Positions 10,722 through 21,278 are shown, counted from the first letter of the stretch. The stretch: DNA of 64,000 bases from Rhododendron vialii (GCF_030253575.1 NC_080561.1:38177564-38241563); one strand, 5' to 3'. The notes: a model not told the origin generated them from the letters alone. Numbers and translations: made by a program.

Positions 10722-11271
10722 TTGTTGATGTGACAAAATACCTACGAGGAACCGGACTCGTTGATGGTGATTTCTTTTACAGTTACTATTTCTACAAACC
10801 AACAGTAAAATTATCCTTGGTTGCATCTTCCTTCATTCATATGTGATGCAACAATAAAATGGTTTCACTCTCACTCAAGAGTGTAACACAATCCACTCAG
10901 AGCCATGTAAAGCATTGAGCTTCTTTTCCATAATTTCACCAACTATATTTACCACACCCTACTGCCTAAATGTTTCCAATAACAATCGCCATTTCCCATT
11001 GATCCTTCATCCTTCCACGGGAAAAAAAGAGAGCTAAAAATGCAAGAAATGTTACAGAGCAAAGCAAAGCACAAAGCACAAATCATTCTGTGCGCATTAT
11101 GAAAAGGAATCACACCTAAAATTCCGTCATATTGGCAGTGCCCAAGATTTCAAAACAAGCACTAATACCTAATGAACTTGACATAAAATTTCAAAATTGC
11201 ATAACTACAAAAAGAAAACCAGGGATTCAAAAGAAGTGCAAGGAACAGAAATTAGTTTAAAGAAATCGTAC
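10208..11271 (-). other. Remaining part of CASPL5B intron 1; no exon seen
   Basis: This lies downstream of the exon 1 donor of the CASP-like gene on the minus strand. No second exon was found on reading it through. It contains an (AT)n run at about 10683-10719. It also has two diverged copies of a 75-bp phrase, at about 10215-10285 and 10970-11050, both with 'ctaaatgtttt/cc...tgatccttc...gctaaaaatgca'. Confidence 0.55.
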
Positions 11272-11402
11272 CAGAAAGCAGTGTAGCTAGAGAAACCCAA
11301 AGCAGAGACCATAACTCCGATTGAAGCACCAGCAAATAAACACTGCCCGATCCTCAAAGTCAGCCCACTCACCGTCCCTGGGCTCCCCAACAGCTCCTTC
11401 AT
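11272..11402 (-). CDS. CASPL5B: CASP-like membrane protein, exon 1 only
   Basis: On the minus strand an ATG opens 43 codons plus two bases and ends at a GT donor (TTCTG|GTACG). The residues [20 protein letters not shown] and the following [14 protein letters not shown] match the N-terminus and first membrane segment of the CASPL5B family, whose next residue is Cys, consistent with the split TG codon. These are four-span plasma-membrane proteins related to the Casparian strip scaffold. A (TC)n tract at 11421-11473 lies in the presumed 5' UTR, typical of plant promoters. Later exons are not in the window: 1.06 kb into the intron the Tat retrotransposon begins. Confidence 0.75.
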
Positions 11403-11418
11403 CTCCTCCCCTCCCCCA

Positions 11419-11420
<2 letters not shown>

Positions 11421-11473
<53 letters not shown>
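11421..11473. repeat. (CT)n microsatellite
   Basis: About 26 CT repeats, immediately upstream of the CASPL5B start on the minus strand; probably transcribed leader. Confidence 0.9.
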
Positions 11474-11639
11474 AAACTCCCTCTCCTCCTCAAACAGAAA
11501 CCCCAGTTTTTTAGAATCTCAATATCCAATCAATTCCCCAAAATCACCTCCATTTTTCCCCCCATCCACTTTAATCAATATATATCTGTCTATCGATTTG
11601 TATGGATTCAATATCGGCAGAAAGGAGAGATCTTTTAGG

Positions 11640-13001
11640 GGTGGGATTGGAAATAGGAAGAGAGAGAAAGGTGAGGAGACCGATCTTCCGGTTTCTTCGC
11701 GTTGGAGTTCATAGTTGTTATCGATGATGGCGGCCTGAATCTGTGGGATAAAGAAACCATTGAAATCAGTACGAGTTTAACGGACTAATTATTTGTTTAG
11801 CATTGGAAGAAGAATAATCCGTTTGCTTTTGCATTTGCTGAGTCCGGCAGTGTGATGTGGATTCGTTTAATTCGGTTTTTTTTTTTTTTTTTTTCTGGTT
11901 ATTTTAGTTTGGGTTAATTCCAGATACACCCCCTGTACTTAGGTCATTTTTCAACTACACACCTTCTACTTCATTTTTAATCACTCGCATCCCTTGTACT
12001 TAAGACTAGTTTGGAACTGTTAGTACTCCAGTTTGATCAATTCATTAAACTTTTGTTAGCAAATCAAAAATATCTTTAGCAAAATTATTTCAAAGAAAAC
12101 CTAAAGCACGTGTTCTTAAGAATCACAACCAAGACACAAATTGTAAGAATGCATTTATGTGACGATCTCTCATATGATATTTTTCCGATCAATTATGATT
12201 TTGCTTTGGATTAAAGCTGTTTATTTGTCAATCTAGATGCATACATTATACCAAAAGTTATAGGATAAGTTTATTTATATTTGAAAGGTATATTGCTTTG
12301 TTCAAACAAGGGTTTACAACCAAACGAGGAAAAACTTTAGTTCAATAATATTTTTTGTTTTTTTTCATTCAAATTTGACCTGTTTCTTTATAATAGAACT
12401 TAGTTTTGAATTAATTTAGACACATAATAGTCTCTAATGTTTTGACTTAATTATAATAGACTTGTTTTTTAATGCATATTATCATTCCGTATAAAATCTA
12501 GGAATTTTTATCAAGATAAATTTCAAGGTCCAAAACCCAATGTACGTAGAGGTGCAAACGAGTCTCGTTTACTGCACAAGCCAAAATCTCAAACTCGAAT
12601 TTGGCTCACCCTCTACAAATTGAGCCCATTTATTTACTAGTAAATATACTAAGACGAACGTGTCCGAATTGAGTCAAACTTTAGATCGTTAGAGCTCGAC
12701 TCGTTTACCCCACTTCATCCTTAATGCAAGCAGACCTCATCTCCACATAAATAGAGCCAACCAAAACTGGTACCTCAATCACTTTTTGGGAAACTTCCAC
12801 AAACGTGAACAACCAGCGTTTCTCTCTCTCTCGCTCTCTCTGTACGTGTCGAACTTTGAAATATGTGTGGTTCCGTAGAGCTCTTTTTAGTCTTCATCAC
12901 TTTCCGTGTGCGTCATTGCATTGCTCACTCATATATACTCATGCTCATATATATAGGCACTCCAGATAGATCAATTTTGAGGTCGTGGGTTGGATCGATA
13001 T
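11640..13001. other. Intergenic; divergent promoter region of CASPL5B and AKR
   Basis: No gene is seen. The left part would be promoter for the minus-strand CASP-like gene, the right part for the plus-strand AKR gene. A 'ctctctctc' tract lies at about 12821-12842 and 'catatatatagg' at about 12947-12958, about 60 bp before the AKR start, is a possible TATA box. A block near 11915-12010 ('cacccccTgtacttagg') looks like a dispersed repeat end. Confidence 0.5.
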
Positions 13002-13013
13002 ATGATCAGTAGA

Positions 13014-16000
13014 ATGGCGAAAGCAATTCGATTCTTCGAACTCAACACCGGAGCTAAGATTCCTTCCGTTGGTTTGGGCACCTGGCAATCTGATCCTGGA
13101 CTCGTCGGTGACGCCGTTGCCACCGCCGTTAAGGCATCTCTCTCTCTCTCTCTCTAAAAAGAAAGTTGAATCAATTAACCTAACACGCCTGTTTCTTAGT
13201 TGCTTACTGTATTCTCTACCAGTGCAGGTGGGATATCGACACATCGATTGCGCTCAAGCTTACGGCAACGAAAAAGAGGTACTTTTTTGTTTTCTTCTTC
13301 TTCTTTTTTTGGGTTATTGGTGGGATGTTTTTCGTAGTGAATGAATAAAAAATAGTAGATAGTAACAAATAATTATAGAGGAGATTAATACAACCGGAGA
13401 TTGATAAAAAAAAAATTTGAAAAATACATCGAAAAAAATTCCGTGTCAATTTTATGTCATATCCGTGTCCGGTATCCGTACATGTGCTTCTTTGGTAGTC
13501 AGGACTTGTTTAGTCAGGATCTCCACCTGCTCCACATTGGTAGAATAATCGTTGATTAATATGTTAGCATATTATTAGGGATGTAGACACTTTATCATGT
13601 TTTCATGTCTTTAGAATAAGTGATCTTATTCAATGCATCGTCTTTCAAATCTCAAGAGTGTGACTTTTGTTCATTAAAAAAAAAGAGAGTAAAAGACTTC
13701 GGTCCTGGTTTCTCGGCCTTTCTCACATCATCTGCAGTCCAAGCATGAGACGGAATTCCTTTTCTATCATTTCTTATCATTACTAATCAAATCACTCGCA
13801 CGAAAGGGCTGGTAAGTGTTGTGAAACAAAGTGTACATTCTTGTGTATCAGACTATCAGTAAGACCCCGGATGTCCATAGAGTGTCCTAGCGTGTTCTTA
13901 AGTGTTCCCAGTTAGTGGAAATGTCAATAATTTATAAAAATGTGGGACGCCTTTGATTCGAGTGTTGGACACGTTTCCGGAGAGTGTCTAAAGAGTGTCG
14001 GTGTCCGAACGTAACCTCCAACTAAGTGTCCTTGCTAAATAGCTGATACCTTAGGTTCTGTTGCAGATGGAAAGCACATCACATAAGAATGTCAATTAGT
14101 CAACTTATATGCCGGACATATGTATCTGATTTCTACCTTGTTTTTTGTTATCTGGTTTATTAAATGCTTACTTCAGTTAGGATATACATTTTTGCTCTTA
14201 TGTAGATTGGTTCAGCCCTGAAGAAGTTGTTTGAAGATGGCGTGGTGCAGCGCAAGGATATATTCATCACCTCTAAACTCTGGTTAGCCTCTATCATAAT
14301 TTAAGGTTCCTTTTGAATCACTGATAATACCGATGAGTGTGTATCCTGTTGGTAGTGGAGCCTCCTTGTCCTTCTCCCTTGGTAAAAATGGTAGGAAAGA
14401 GAAGTGAATGAAATATGAAAACTTGTGGAACTTACAGTTGTAAGTTAATGCCAAATTCTGACATGCATCTAGAACTCCAAACAAACTTTTTAACCTGTTG
14501 ATGTTGTTCAACGAATTGCATTGATTTGCAGGTGTACTAATCATGCCCCGGAGGATGTACATGAGGCATTGAATGGAACTTTGCGAGATTTACAGCTTGA
14601 GTATCTGGATCTGTATCTTGTATGTATATCAAGTTAATCTTAATTCAAGCTACATTATGGATTCTGATCAAATCATTGAGTAATATTATACGTTAAAAGT
14701 TTAGACTGATATTTGAGTACTGGATTTTGGAATCAAACTAAAGATGAGGTCACTGTGTGAGACGTTTGAAATAAAATCTCAGGAACACAATTATTATTAT
14801 TTTTGATTCTGTTCATTCATAGTTGCCGCGAACATTTTTATTTTTTGTTACTAAATGGGTTAATTTACTATTGAAGATCCACTGGCCTGTCAGCATGAAG
14901 AAGGGGTCAACTGGATTTAAGCCTCAGAATCTAACCCAGCCTGATATACCCAGTACATGGAGGGCAATGGAGGAGATCTATGATTCTGGAAAGGCTCATG
15001 CTATTGGTGTGAGCAATTTCTCTTGTAAGAAACTGGGAGATTTGTTAGAGATTGCACGCATTCCTCCCGCCGTCAACCAGGTGGAATGCCACCCTGCTTG
15101 GCAACAACCACAGCTTCATGCATTCTGTGAATACAAGGGAGTTCACCTCTCGGTGAGTATGTGGATCTGAAGTATCTAAAGTTTATGGTTGGCCTAAAAA
15201 ATTGTCATCTGTTCATTTCTTGGAGATCTCTCGTAATGAGTTGTCCATATGCAGGGGTATTCACCATTGGGTAATCCAGCTACCCTCAAGAGCAATGTTC
15301 TGAAGAATCCTCTTCTCAATACAGTTGCACAGAAATTGGGAAAATCTCCTGCACAAGTTGCTCTCAGGTGGGGACTGCAAATGGGTCACAGTGTACTACC
15401 AAAGAGCACAAACGAGTCGAGGCTTAAGGAAAACTTGGATGTTTTTGACTGGTCTATACCTGAAGACATGTTTGCCGAGTTCTATGAGATCGAGCAGGCA
15501 AGTACCCTCTCTCTCTCTCTCTCTCTCTGCGCGCGCGCGTGCGTTCATACTTCGTAGGTAGGTCTGTGTGTCTGAAAATATGCAATATCCGATGATGGTA
15601 CTATACATTAGTCTTTATACAAGTATTAGTCCACAGTAAATAGGTAAATTATTTAATTTTGGTTCCCTGCGGTACTAGACTACTAGTATATGGCAAAACA
15701 CAGTAAATTGGGATCAATGCAATTGGTGTTGCAATCTGCAGGCTAAAAGATAAGTTAGTTAAGTATGGCGTTTGAATGGATTGGATAAAATTGACTCCCG
15801 ATATCAGATTGGTGCTGGATGAGTGCGTCTTGTAGTCACTCCGCTCACTGAAAGTTGTACATGAAATGATTTACTGGTGTAGTGTGGATTAAAGTTCACC
15901 TTTAATGATCAAATTTTATGGATTTTAATACTGCAGACGAAGCTAGTAAAAGGTACGGGTTTTGTGCACGAGACTCTTGGCGCCTACAAAAATGTTGAAG

Positions 16001-16023
16001 AGCTCTGGGACGGCGAGCTCTGA
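13014..16023 (+). CDS. AKR4C: NADPH-dependent aldo-keto reductase, AKR4C type, seven exons
   Basis: Exons: 13014-13133, 13228-13278, 14206-14282, 14532-14619, 14877-15152, 15255-15497, 15937-16023; together 313 residues, normal for the family, and every junction keeps frame. The catalytic tetrad is complete: Asp47 and Tyr52 ([10 protein letters not shown]), Lys81 (ITSKLW), His114 (IHWPVS). Cofactor-side motifs are GVSNFS, NQVECHP, GYSPLG and [12 protein letters not shown]4C enzymes reduce aldehydes and ketones with NADPH, detoxifying reactive carbonyls in cytosol or chloroplast; no transit peptide is seen. Introns 1 and 6 start with GC rather than GT (AAG|GCATCT and CAG|GCAAGT). A second in-frame ATG at 13002 would add four residues. 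Confidence 0.93.
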
Positions 16024-16715
16024 GTTTGGTCATTGGGGTGTTTTACTTTGAATATTTTAGGAAAACAGTTTTTCCACCTTCTCCCCTTTAAATTGTCACG
16101 TTTTTAAGGCGATAGTTCATTGTCATGTTTCCACGCCCGACTGCCACGATAGCATGCGGCAATTTTGGGCATTTTAGTTTGAGGCAAGACATTGTTTGTG
16201 TGGTACAGAGACACATGAAGCTAAAAGACAGATGGATCGATGTTGGGTTTATTGTTTTATGTCGTTTCCGAAACTAGTTCCGAGATTTCCCGTACTATAA
16301 ATGAAGTTGTAATCTTCGCTATTCAATTGCTGATTGGTTTGGTAATAATGCTTCTTTTCACCATCTTGCTACTATTCCCAACTGCTTAGGCTATTTCGCA
16401 CAAGCTTTGCTTCGCAGGAAGGATGGCCGAAAAAAATGTTTTCCATCGTGGGAGTCGAACTAGAGGCTTCTACTTGTAAATCGCTTACATCCACGCCTGT
16501 TGTCACTTCAACCTAACCCTAAAGGGGTTAATTGACCGGAAGTGGGAAAGTGAACAATGAGTTTATATCCTCTTGTCGCGAACGAGTTCAAAGGATAAAT
16601 CAGAGTTATAAATGTATTGAGTGCTGTTTAAATTCCTGAATTCATCTTAGCCCTAAAGTTGTACAAAAGGATTACAACTGTACAAGTCATTCACAAAACC
16701 AAATCTGGTATGGGA
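16024..16715. other. Intergenic between AKR and GRP1
   Basis: This is the AKR 3' UTR and downstream sequence, and also the 3' flank of minus-strand GRP1. No canonical AATAAA is seen close to the stop. No further gene found. Confidence 0.6.
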
Positions 16716-17207
16716 TCAGCACACAACATAATCTGCAAATGGTTGATCACCTCCTCCTCCTCCTCCCCCACTGCCACCACAACCTCCGCCTCCACCACCG
16801 CCACCACAACCTCCTCCTCCACCACCACCACCACCACCACCACCACTGCCACCACAACCTCCACCACCGCTGGCGCCGCCGCCACAACCTCTGCCTGCTC
16901 CACTACCACCACCGCCTCCACCACCACAACCTCCACAGGCGTTGGCGCCTCCTCCTACTCCTACCCCACCGCCACCACCGCCGTTTCCTCCATCGGTAGT
17001 GAATATTGTCATGTCATCTCCACTGTGTTGGCTCATCTTATCTCCACTGGTATGGCGGCCACAAAAATGGCCTCCACCGGAATGCCCAGGTTCCTTAGTG
17101 CAACGCTTGACGATACCAACAACTATGGTGACGCCAAACAATATTGTCACAATAGCAATCACGACCACCGTGACTGAAATGGTCGTTTGTTGAAACTTTA
17201 TGTCCAT
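16716..17207 (-). CDS. GRP1, small glycine-rich protein with one membrane span
   Basis: 163 residues. A hydrophobic segment (about 10-34, VTVVVIAIVTILFGVTIVVG) is followed by a basic Cys site (VKRCTK), then GGGHF, DDMTIFTTDGG and a long Gly/Cys tract to the end (FADYVVC). The same order (membrane span, charged residue next to Cys, GGGH, DMTIF, Gly tract) is shared with GRP2, GRP3 and GRP4, so the five form one family. The start chosen is the first ATG; its first seven codons lie in an inserted repeat, and codon 8 (ACG) aligns with the ATG of the paralogs. The family is not recognised; general glycine-rich or cell-wall roles are only a guess. Confidence 0.68.
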   Translation of the reverse strand: MDIKFQQTTISVTVVVIAIVTILFGVTIVVGIVKRCTKEPGHSGGGHFCGRHTSGDKMSQHSGDDMTIFTTDGGNGGGGGGVGVGGGANACGGCGGGGGGGSGAGRGCGGGASGGGGCGGSGGGGGGGGGGGGCGGGGGGGGCGGSGGGGGGGDQPFADYVVC

Positions 17208-17306
17208 CTCAAAACCAATTGGCAATGAGTGGAGAGGTCCCAAATGTTATTAAGTGATCACCCATTCCACTCCCAAGCAATGTGGGACTTTATATCTTAA
17301 CAGTTG
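17198..17306. repeat. Dispersed repeat inserted between GRP1 leader and coding region
   Basis: The block ('ccatctcaaaaccaattggc' through 'caagcaatgtgggactttat') also occurs twice in direct orientation at 30725-31045. It is absent from the corresponding place in GRP2-GRP5, where the leader joins directly to the ATG. On the minus strand it supplies ATGGACATAAAG, the present GRP1 start. Confidence 0.75.
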
Positions 17307-17410
17307 CTATGATGTTTTGTTTACTAAATTGCTTCCCTTTCCAAAACCCACAACTTCAACAACGATTGTATAGTCCTCTAATGTTGATTTAATCCTGAAG
17401 CCACTGTACA

Positions 17411-17418
17411 TATATATA
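17411..17418 (-). promoter_or_regulatory. GRP1 TATA box
   Basis: TATATATA followed on the plus strand by 'gctgtag', matching the 'gccgtag' beside the TATA of GRP2, GRP4 and GRP5. It lies 204 bp from the ATG, against 124 bp in GRP3-GRP5; the inserted repeat accounts for the extra length. Confidence 0.65.
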
Positions 17419-18045
17419 GCTGTAGTTTCGTATGTTTCTCATTGTATCATCTATCGCATCGAAAAGCATTGAGTTCGACGTCGTTTGGAATAAGTCTTAT
17501 TGGAAAACAACAAAAAATATTCAAGAAATCCATGACGGGTGCAATTGCCATAGGAACATCATCTACATTTACTGTAATTCCACGAGGTAAGTGTGGCACA
17601 AAATCTAGATGGATATCGGTCTCACAATGGGCTCACTCCATAGTTTCTTTTATCCAAAACCTAAACTAACTTTGTTATTTAGAAATTCAGTAAACTAACT
17701 TTGCAATTGCCATTGGAACATCATCTTATCTTATAACTAGTAATTGTCCGTGCCGGCGCAATGCTTTTTAAATATAGTCTAAATGAAGTATCAAATCCCA
17801 CTTTTCTAATTTTTTTTTGGATATAACGGTTGTTTTTAACACCAGCTCACATGATGTGAGTCCCAGTTATGCATAAGGTCTCACCTCACGCGAGAGAAGC
17901 GTTACAAATAACCATGAATCAGAAAATTTTTCCTTCAACCAACAAAATTCACTTCTTGAAAATTTTCATTTCAATAATAAGTACTCCGTATCAAACATGG
18001 TCCATCTAACTAAGTTCATAAAATAGTCTAACACAACAAATGATA

Positions 18046-18319
18046 TTCCCTCCATCCCCTTTTTAAAGTCCAGTATTCCATTTTGGGTTGTCCCTTAATA
18101 AATGTCCATTTTGTAAAGTTAGTTGGTACATTTTTCATTTTGCCCCTAAAAGTAGATTTAATTTTGAAAAATTAGTGAGTAAAAATGTAATAATGATGTT
18201 TTCATAAAAGGTAAAAAGGGAAAGTAGAGGTAAAAGTTGATGTAAAAGGTGTAATGATGATGTTTCTTAATAAGTTAGAGTTATGAAGCGGGACATTTAA
18301 AAAAAGGACGGAGGGAGTA
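18046..18319. mobile_element. Stowaway-like MITE
   Basis: Ends are 'attccctccatcccctttt' and 'aaaaggacggagggagta', an inverted CTCCCTCCGTCCC-type terminus typical of Tc1/mariner (Stowaway) MITEs. It is 274 bp, without coding capacity, inside the Helitron. Confidence 0.75.
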
Positions 18320-18689
18320 CCATATCTATGTAATTCAAGTTAGTTGTATTCAAAGATAGCATCAGAGATATTAAGAATGTATAATCATATGGGATTCCAA
18401 CTCGAATTCAATTATCTGAACGTCTACTCACTCAAAAGTGACACCCTTATCGCACTTGTTTATTTAACTGACTAAGAAAAATAGAAAAGTAAAATAGTTC
18501 CAAGGTTACATATAACCAAGTAAAGAGTAAAGTTTGAAACTCTATCTCCCCAAAAAGCTCCAACAAAAAACTTACAATCTTGAATTCCAGACAGATCATG
18601 AAACTTCGAATCATCTAAACTAATAGCTCAAGTTATATTGAACAACAATTTTGTTCTCTTACCTAGTAGTTAAAAAGAAAAAGATTTGC

Positions 18690-18955
18690 CGCGAAGAATT
18701 ACTAGTCCTAGCCGCGAAAAATTACTAAGAATTACTCTTGGCCGTGGATAATTACTCTTGGCCGCATAGAATTACTCTTAGCCGCCAAGAATGACTTATG
18801 GTCTCATATTTCTTTGCGGCCAAAAGTAATTATGTGCGGCCAAGAGTAATTCTATGCGGCTAATAGTAATTCTTGGCGGCCAGGAGTAATTATGTGTGGC
18901 CAAGAGTAATTCTATGCGGCTAAGAGTAATTCTTGACGGCCAGGAGTAATTCTCA
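18690..18955. repeat. Two-armed inverted array of a 20-bp unit
   Basis: The right arm (about 18816-18955) has seven 20-bp units of the type gcggccaagagtaattctat. The left arm (about 18690-18796) has about five units of the reverse complement (gaattactcttggccgc). They are separated by a short centre (gtctcatatttcttt). The whole could fold into one long hairpin. A 62-codon minus ORF across it (WPPRITISRIELLLA repeats) is a by-product of the repeat. Confidence 0.85.
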
Positions 18956-19009
18956 ACTGAGGGTCCAAAATATGGAACATTCAAAAACCGCTACTCCATA
19001 TTATATAGA

Positions 19010-19446
19010 TATAGAAGTTGGTAGTCTGTTTGAATGTTCTGTAGTCAATGTACTCGGTGCCTTTAAATTGTTAGAAAACATCTATTCAAGCCTCAATTTA
19101 GTTAATACATAGGGCGCTTAACGGTAACAATTGACACCAAAATTCAATCCAACCTAACAGCTTTCTTTGATGCCAAAATCTACGTGGCTTTGAAGGGAAT
19201 GACAAAGCTGTCAAAGTTGACAACTACCCTCCTCCATGTCAAATTTCAAAAAATGACCGTTTGAATTGACATAATGATTGACATTAAGGGTTGGAGAGAG
19301 ATAACTTGATGTCAAATAAAAAGAATTTGGCATAAGAGTTGGAAAGGAAGGCTTTGATGTCAAATTGGAGATGTCAAAATGCCACGTAAGCCTTCAAAAA
19401 ATATTTGACATCTCCAATATGAAGTGATGGGTTGGAGATGCTCTTA
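19010..19446. other. Non-coding; likely dispersed repeat
   Basis: No gene. The end 'gggttggagatgctcttag' is a phrase typical of MITE ends in plants, and 'gacat' motifs recur. The next MITE is inserted at its right edge. Confidence 0.4.
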
Positions 19447-19685
19447 GGCCCCATTCTGGAATATGAAATAAGTACTTATTTTTTAAGAAGACAATTTCAA
19501 GTTCAAAAATGATGGGCTTATTGAAATTTAAAAATATGCAATATGAATCTTGTTTGAAAGATCTCATTGAGATTTTTAATACGGTGCAAAAAAAATCAAA
19601 AAATTATTTTTCATTTACATTATTTTTTATTTTGAAAATGTGAAATAAGTACTTATTTTTTAAAAAAGTGTTCTGGAACGGGCTC
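19447..19685. mobile_element. MITE family A, copy 1
   Basis: Inverted ends 'ggccccattctggaa' and 'ttctggaacggg'; 'aagtacttattttttaa' near each end. Flanked by GCTCTTA on both sides, suggesting a 7-8 bp target duplication (hAT-like). Copies 2 and 3 are at 21011-21249 and 47132-47369. Confidence 0.75.
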
Positions 19686-19689
19686 TTAT

Positions 19690-19980
19690 GATTTGAGTGT
19701 TGTACACATGTTCGGGGTGTGTAAAGAGTATCGGTGTCCATCAAATGTCCAACACTGGTGCTTGATCTCCAACAAAGCGTTGGAGCTACATACTGGTATC
19801 GAAGTAGCCAGGAGCATAGGACGAAGCCAACGGAATGCCCGTAGGTTCTGTTAATTGCAGATGGAAAGCATATCTCACAGGCAGGGTGTCAATATGTATC
19901 TGATTTCGACCATGCTTTTTCATCTGAGTTACTTGATGCTTACTAGCTTCTTTTAGGAATATACATTTTCACTAACTTCC
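19690..19980 (+). pseudogene. Relic resembling AKR intron 2
   Basis: It aligns by eye with AKR intron 2 (about 13950-14195). Shared landmarks in order: 'gagtgttg...acac', 'gtgtcc', 'taggttctgtt', 'gcagatggaaagca', 'tgtatctgatttc', 'ttgatgcttact' (against 'aaatgcttactt'), 'atatacattttt'. No AKR exon survives. Part of the phrase ('ggtgtcc...aacac') may be a dispersed repeat, so a shared insertion rather than a duplicated gene remains possible. Confidence 0.5.
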
Positions 19981-20550
19981 ATTTAAATTATTGGAGCTTA
20001 TGGAAATTCCTACACTTGTTTAAACCCAAAGGGATTGGGCAACTGGCCTACAAGCCTGGTTGAAAAGACTTTAGACTTACAAATTTGCTCTATTATCATG
20101 CATGAAACACCTAAAATACGATCAACTCTTATAGAGCCAATTAATACAGAACTTTTTCCCAGCTTTAATCGAACTCTCCACTAGTAGACGGTGAAATTGA
20201 ATTCCTAAAGATTAGTCGGGTGCAAATATATAAGCTATCCCAAATACCTGAGTTATTGCTCTGTAAGATTTTGAACTTCTAAAAGTTGGCACGAAATACT
20301 GCATTTGGGAAAATTTGCGGTTCTATATACGTTGATTGCAAAACAGGTTTAAAATGTGTATCGAGAATGATGAGACGAGTATTGATTTCCCCGACAGATT
20401 ATTCTAGCCAAATAAATTATAAGTATATATTATAAACACTTGAAAGAATCTGATTAAAAAAAAAAAAAAACACTTGAAAGAATATCATTCATAAAACCAA
20501 TTATGTGGTATGGGATCAGCACACAACACACAACCTCCAAAATACTACAA
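19981..20550. other. Intergenic before GRP2 3' end
   Basis: No coding signal. The right part is the 3' flank of GRP2 and has an A-run at about 20456-20470. Confidence 0.55.
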
Positions 20551-20898
20551 TTAGACACCGCCGCCGCCTCCTCCTCCTCCCCCACCGCCACCACATCCTC
20601 CGCCACCTCCACCGCCGCCACACCCTCCGCCTCCTCCACCGCCGCCGCCACAGGTGCTAGCGCCTCCTCCTACTCCGACGTCCCCACCACCACCACATCC
20701 GCCACCGTCGCCTCCAGCCGTAGTAGTGAATATTGTCATGTTATGTCCACCGTCGTCGCCACCGATATGACCACCACCGAAGCGACCCCCACCGGAATAT
20801 CCAGGACCCCTGGTGCAACGCGTGATGATACCAAGAATTAACATGACACCAAACATTGCCCCAGTAGCAATCAAGAAGATTGTGAGTGCAGTGTTCAT
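20551..20898 (-). CDS. GRP2, small glycine-rich protein with one membrane span
   Basis: 115 residues. The N-terminus is a membrane segment (LTIFLIATGAMFGVMLILGI, residues 5-24), followed by TRCTRG, GGGRFGGGHIGG, NMTIFTTTAGG, then Gly/Cys repeats ending in Val. With no charged residue before the span and Arg just after it, a signal-anchor topology is possible; the adjacent Cys could be acylated (inference). The start is the only upstream ATG and aligns with GRP3-GRP5. Function unknown. Confidence 0.68.
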   Translation of the reverse strand: MNTALTIFLIATGAMFGVMLILGIITRCTRGPGYSGGGRFGGGHIGGDDGGHNMTIFTTTAGGDGGGCGGGGDVGVGGGASTCGGGGGGGGGCGGGGGGGGCGGGGGGGGGGGGV

Positions 20899-21010
20899 TG
20901 CTCTAGCTAGCTAGCTAGGTGATGTTTTGTTTGCTAAATTGCTTAATTCCCTTTCCAAAACGATCGAAAAACTACAACAAACGTTTGTATAATCCTGATC
21001 TGATGTTCAT

Positions 21011-21249
21011 GGCTCCGTTCCGGAAAGGAAAATAAGTACTTATTTTTTAAGAAGGCAATTTCAAGCTTAAAAATCATGTGTTTACGCAAATTATTTTCCT
21101 ATCAGTATGGATCTTGTTTGATAGATCTCATTGAGATCTTTAATACGGTGCAAAAAAAATTGAAAAATTATTTTTCATTTACATTATTTTTGAGTTTGAA
21201 AATGTAAAATAAGTACTTATTTTTTAAGAAGGTGTTCTGGAACGGGGCC
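21011..21249. mobile_element. MITE family A, copy 2, inside the GRP2 leader
   Basis: Ends 'ggctccgttccggaa' and 'ttctggaacggggcc'. It interrupts a leader that is continuous in GRP1: 'tctaatgttgatttaatcctgaag' there, against 'ctgatgttc' [MITE] 'taatcctgaag' here. It lies between the TATA box and the start codon. Confidence 0.8.
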
Positions 21250-21270
21250 TAATCCTGAAGAAACTATACA

Positions 21271-21278
21271 TATATATA
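21271..21278 (-). promoter_or_regulatory. GRP2 TATA box, displaced by the MITE
   Basis: TATATATA with the conserved 'gccgtag' neighbour. It is 373 bp from the ATG; removing the 239-bp MITE brings the spacing back near the family value. Confidence 0.6.

Larger units (their letters stand above)
17737..19009 (-). mobile_element. Non-autonomous Helitron, minus orientation
   Basis: On the minus strand it begins TCTATATAATATGG (after an A) and ends GCGCCGGCACGG...ATTACTAG followed by T. These are the plant Helitron termini (5' TC, 3' CTAG, A/T target). The 3' hairpin is imperfect. No Rep/helicase coding is present. It carries a Stowaway-like MITE and a two-armed 20-bp repeat array. The 5' end closely resembles that of the better-supported Helitron at 26851-27993. 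Confidence 0.7.

Noticed and set aside
16659..17193. Plus-strand Ser/Thr-, His- and Pro-rich ORFs across GRP1 (and the same over GRP2-GRP5)
   Set aside because: They are the reverse-strand readings of the Gly-codon tract. Only the minus-strand frames have a conserved non-repetitive membrane segment, leader and TATA box.
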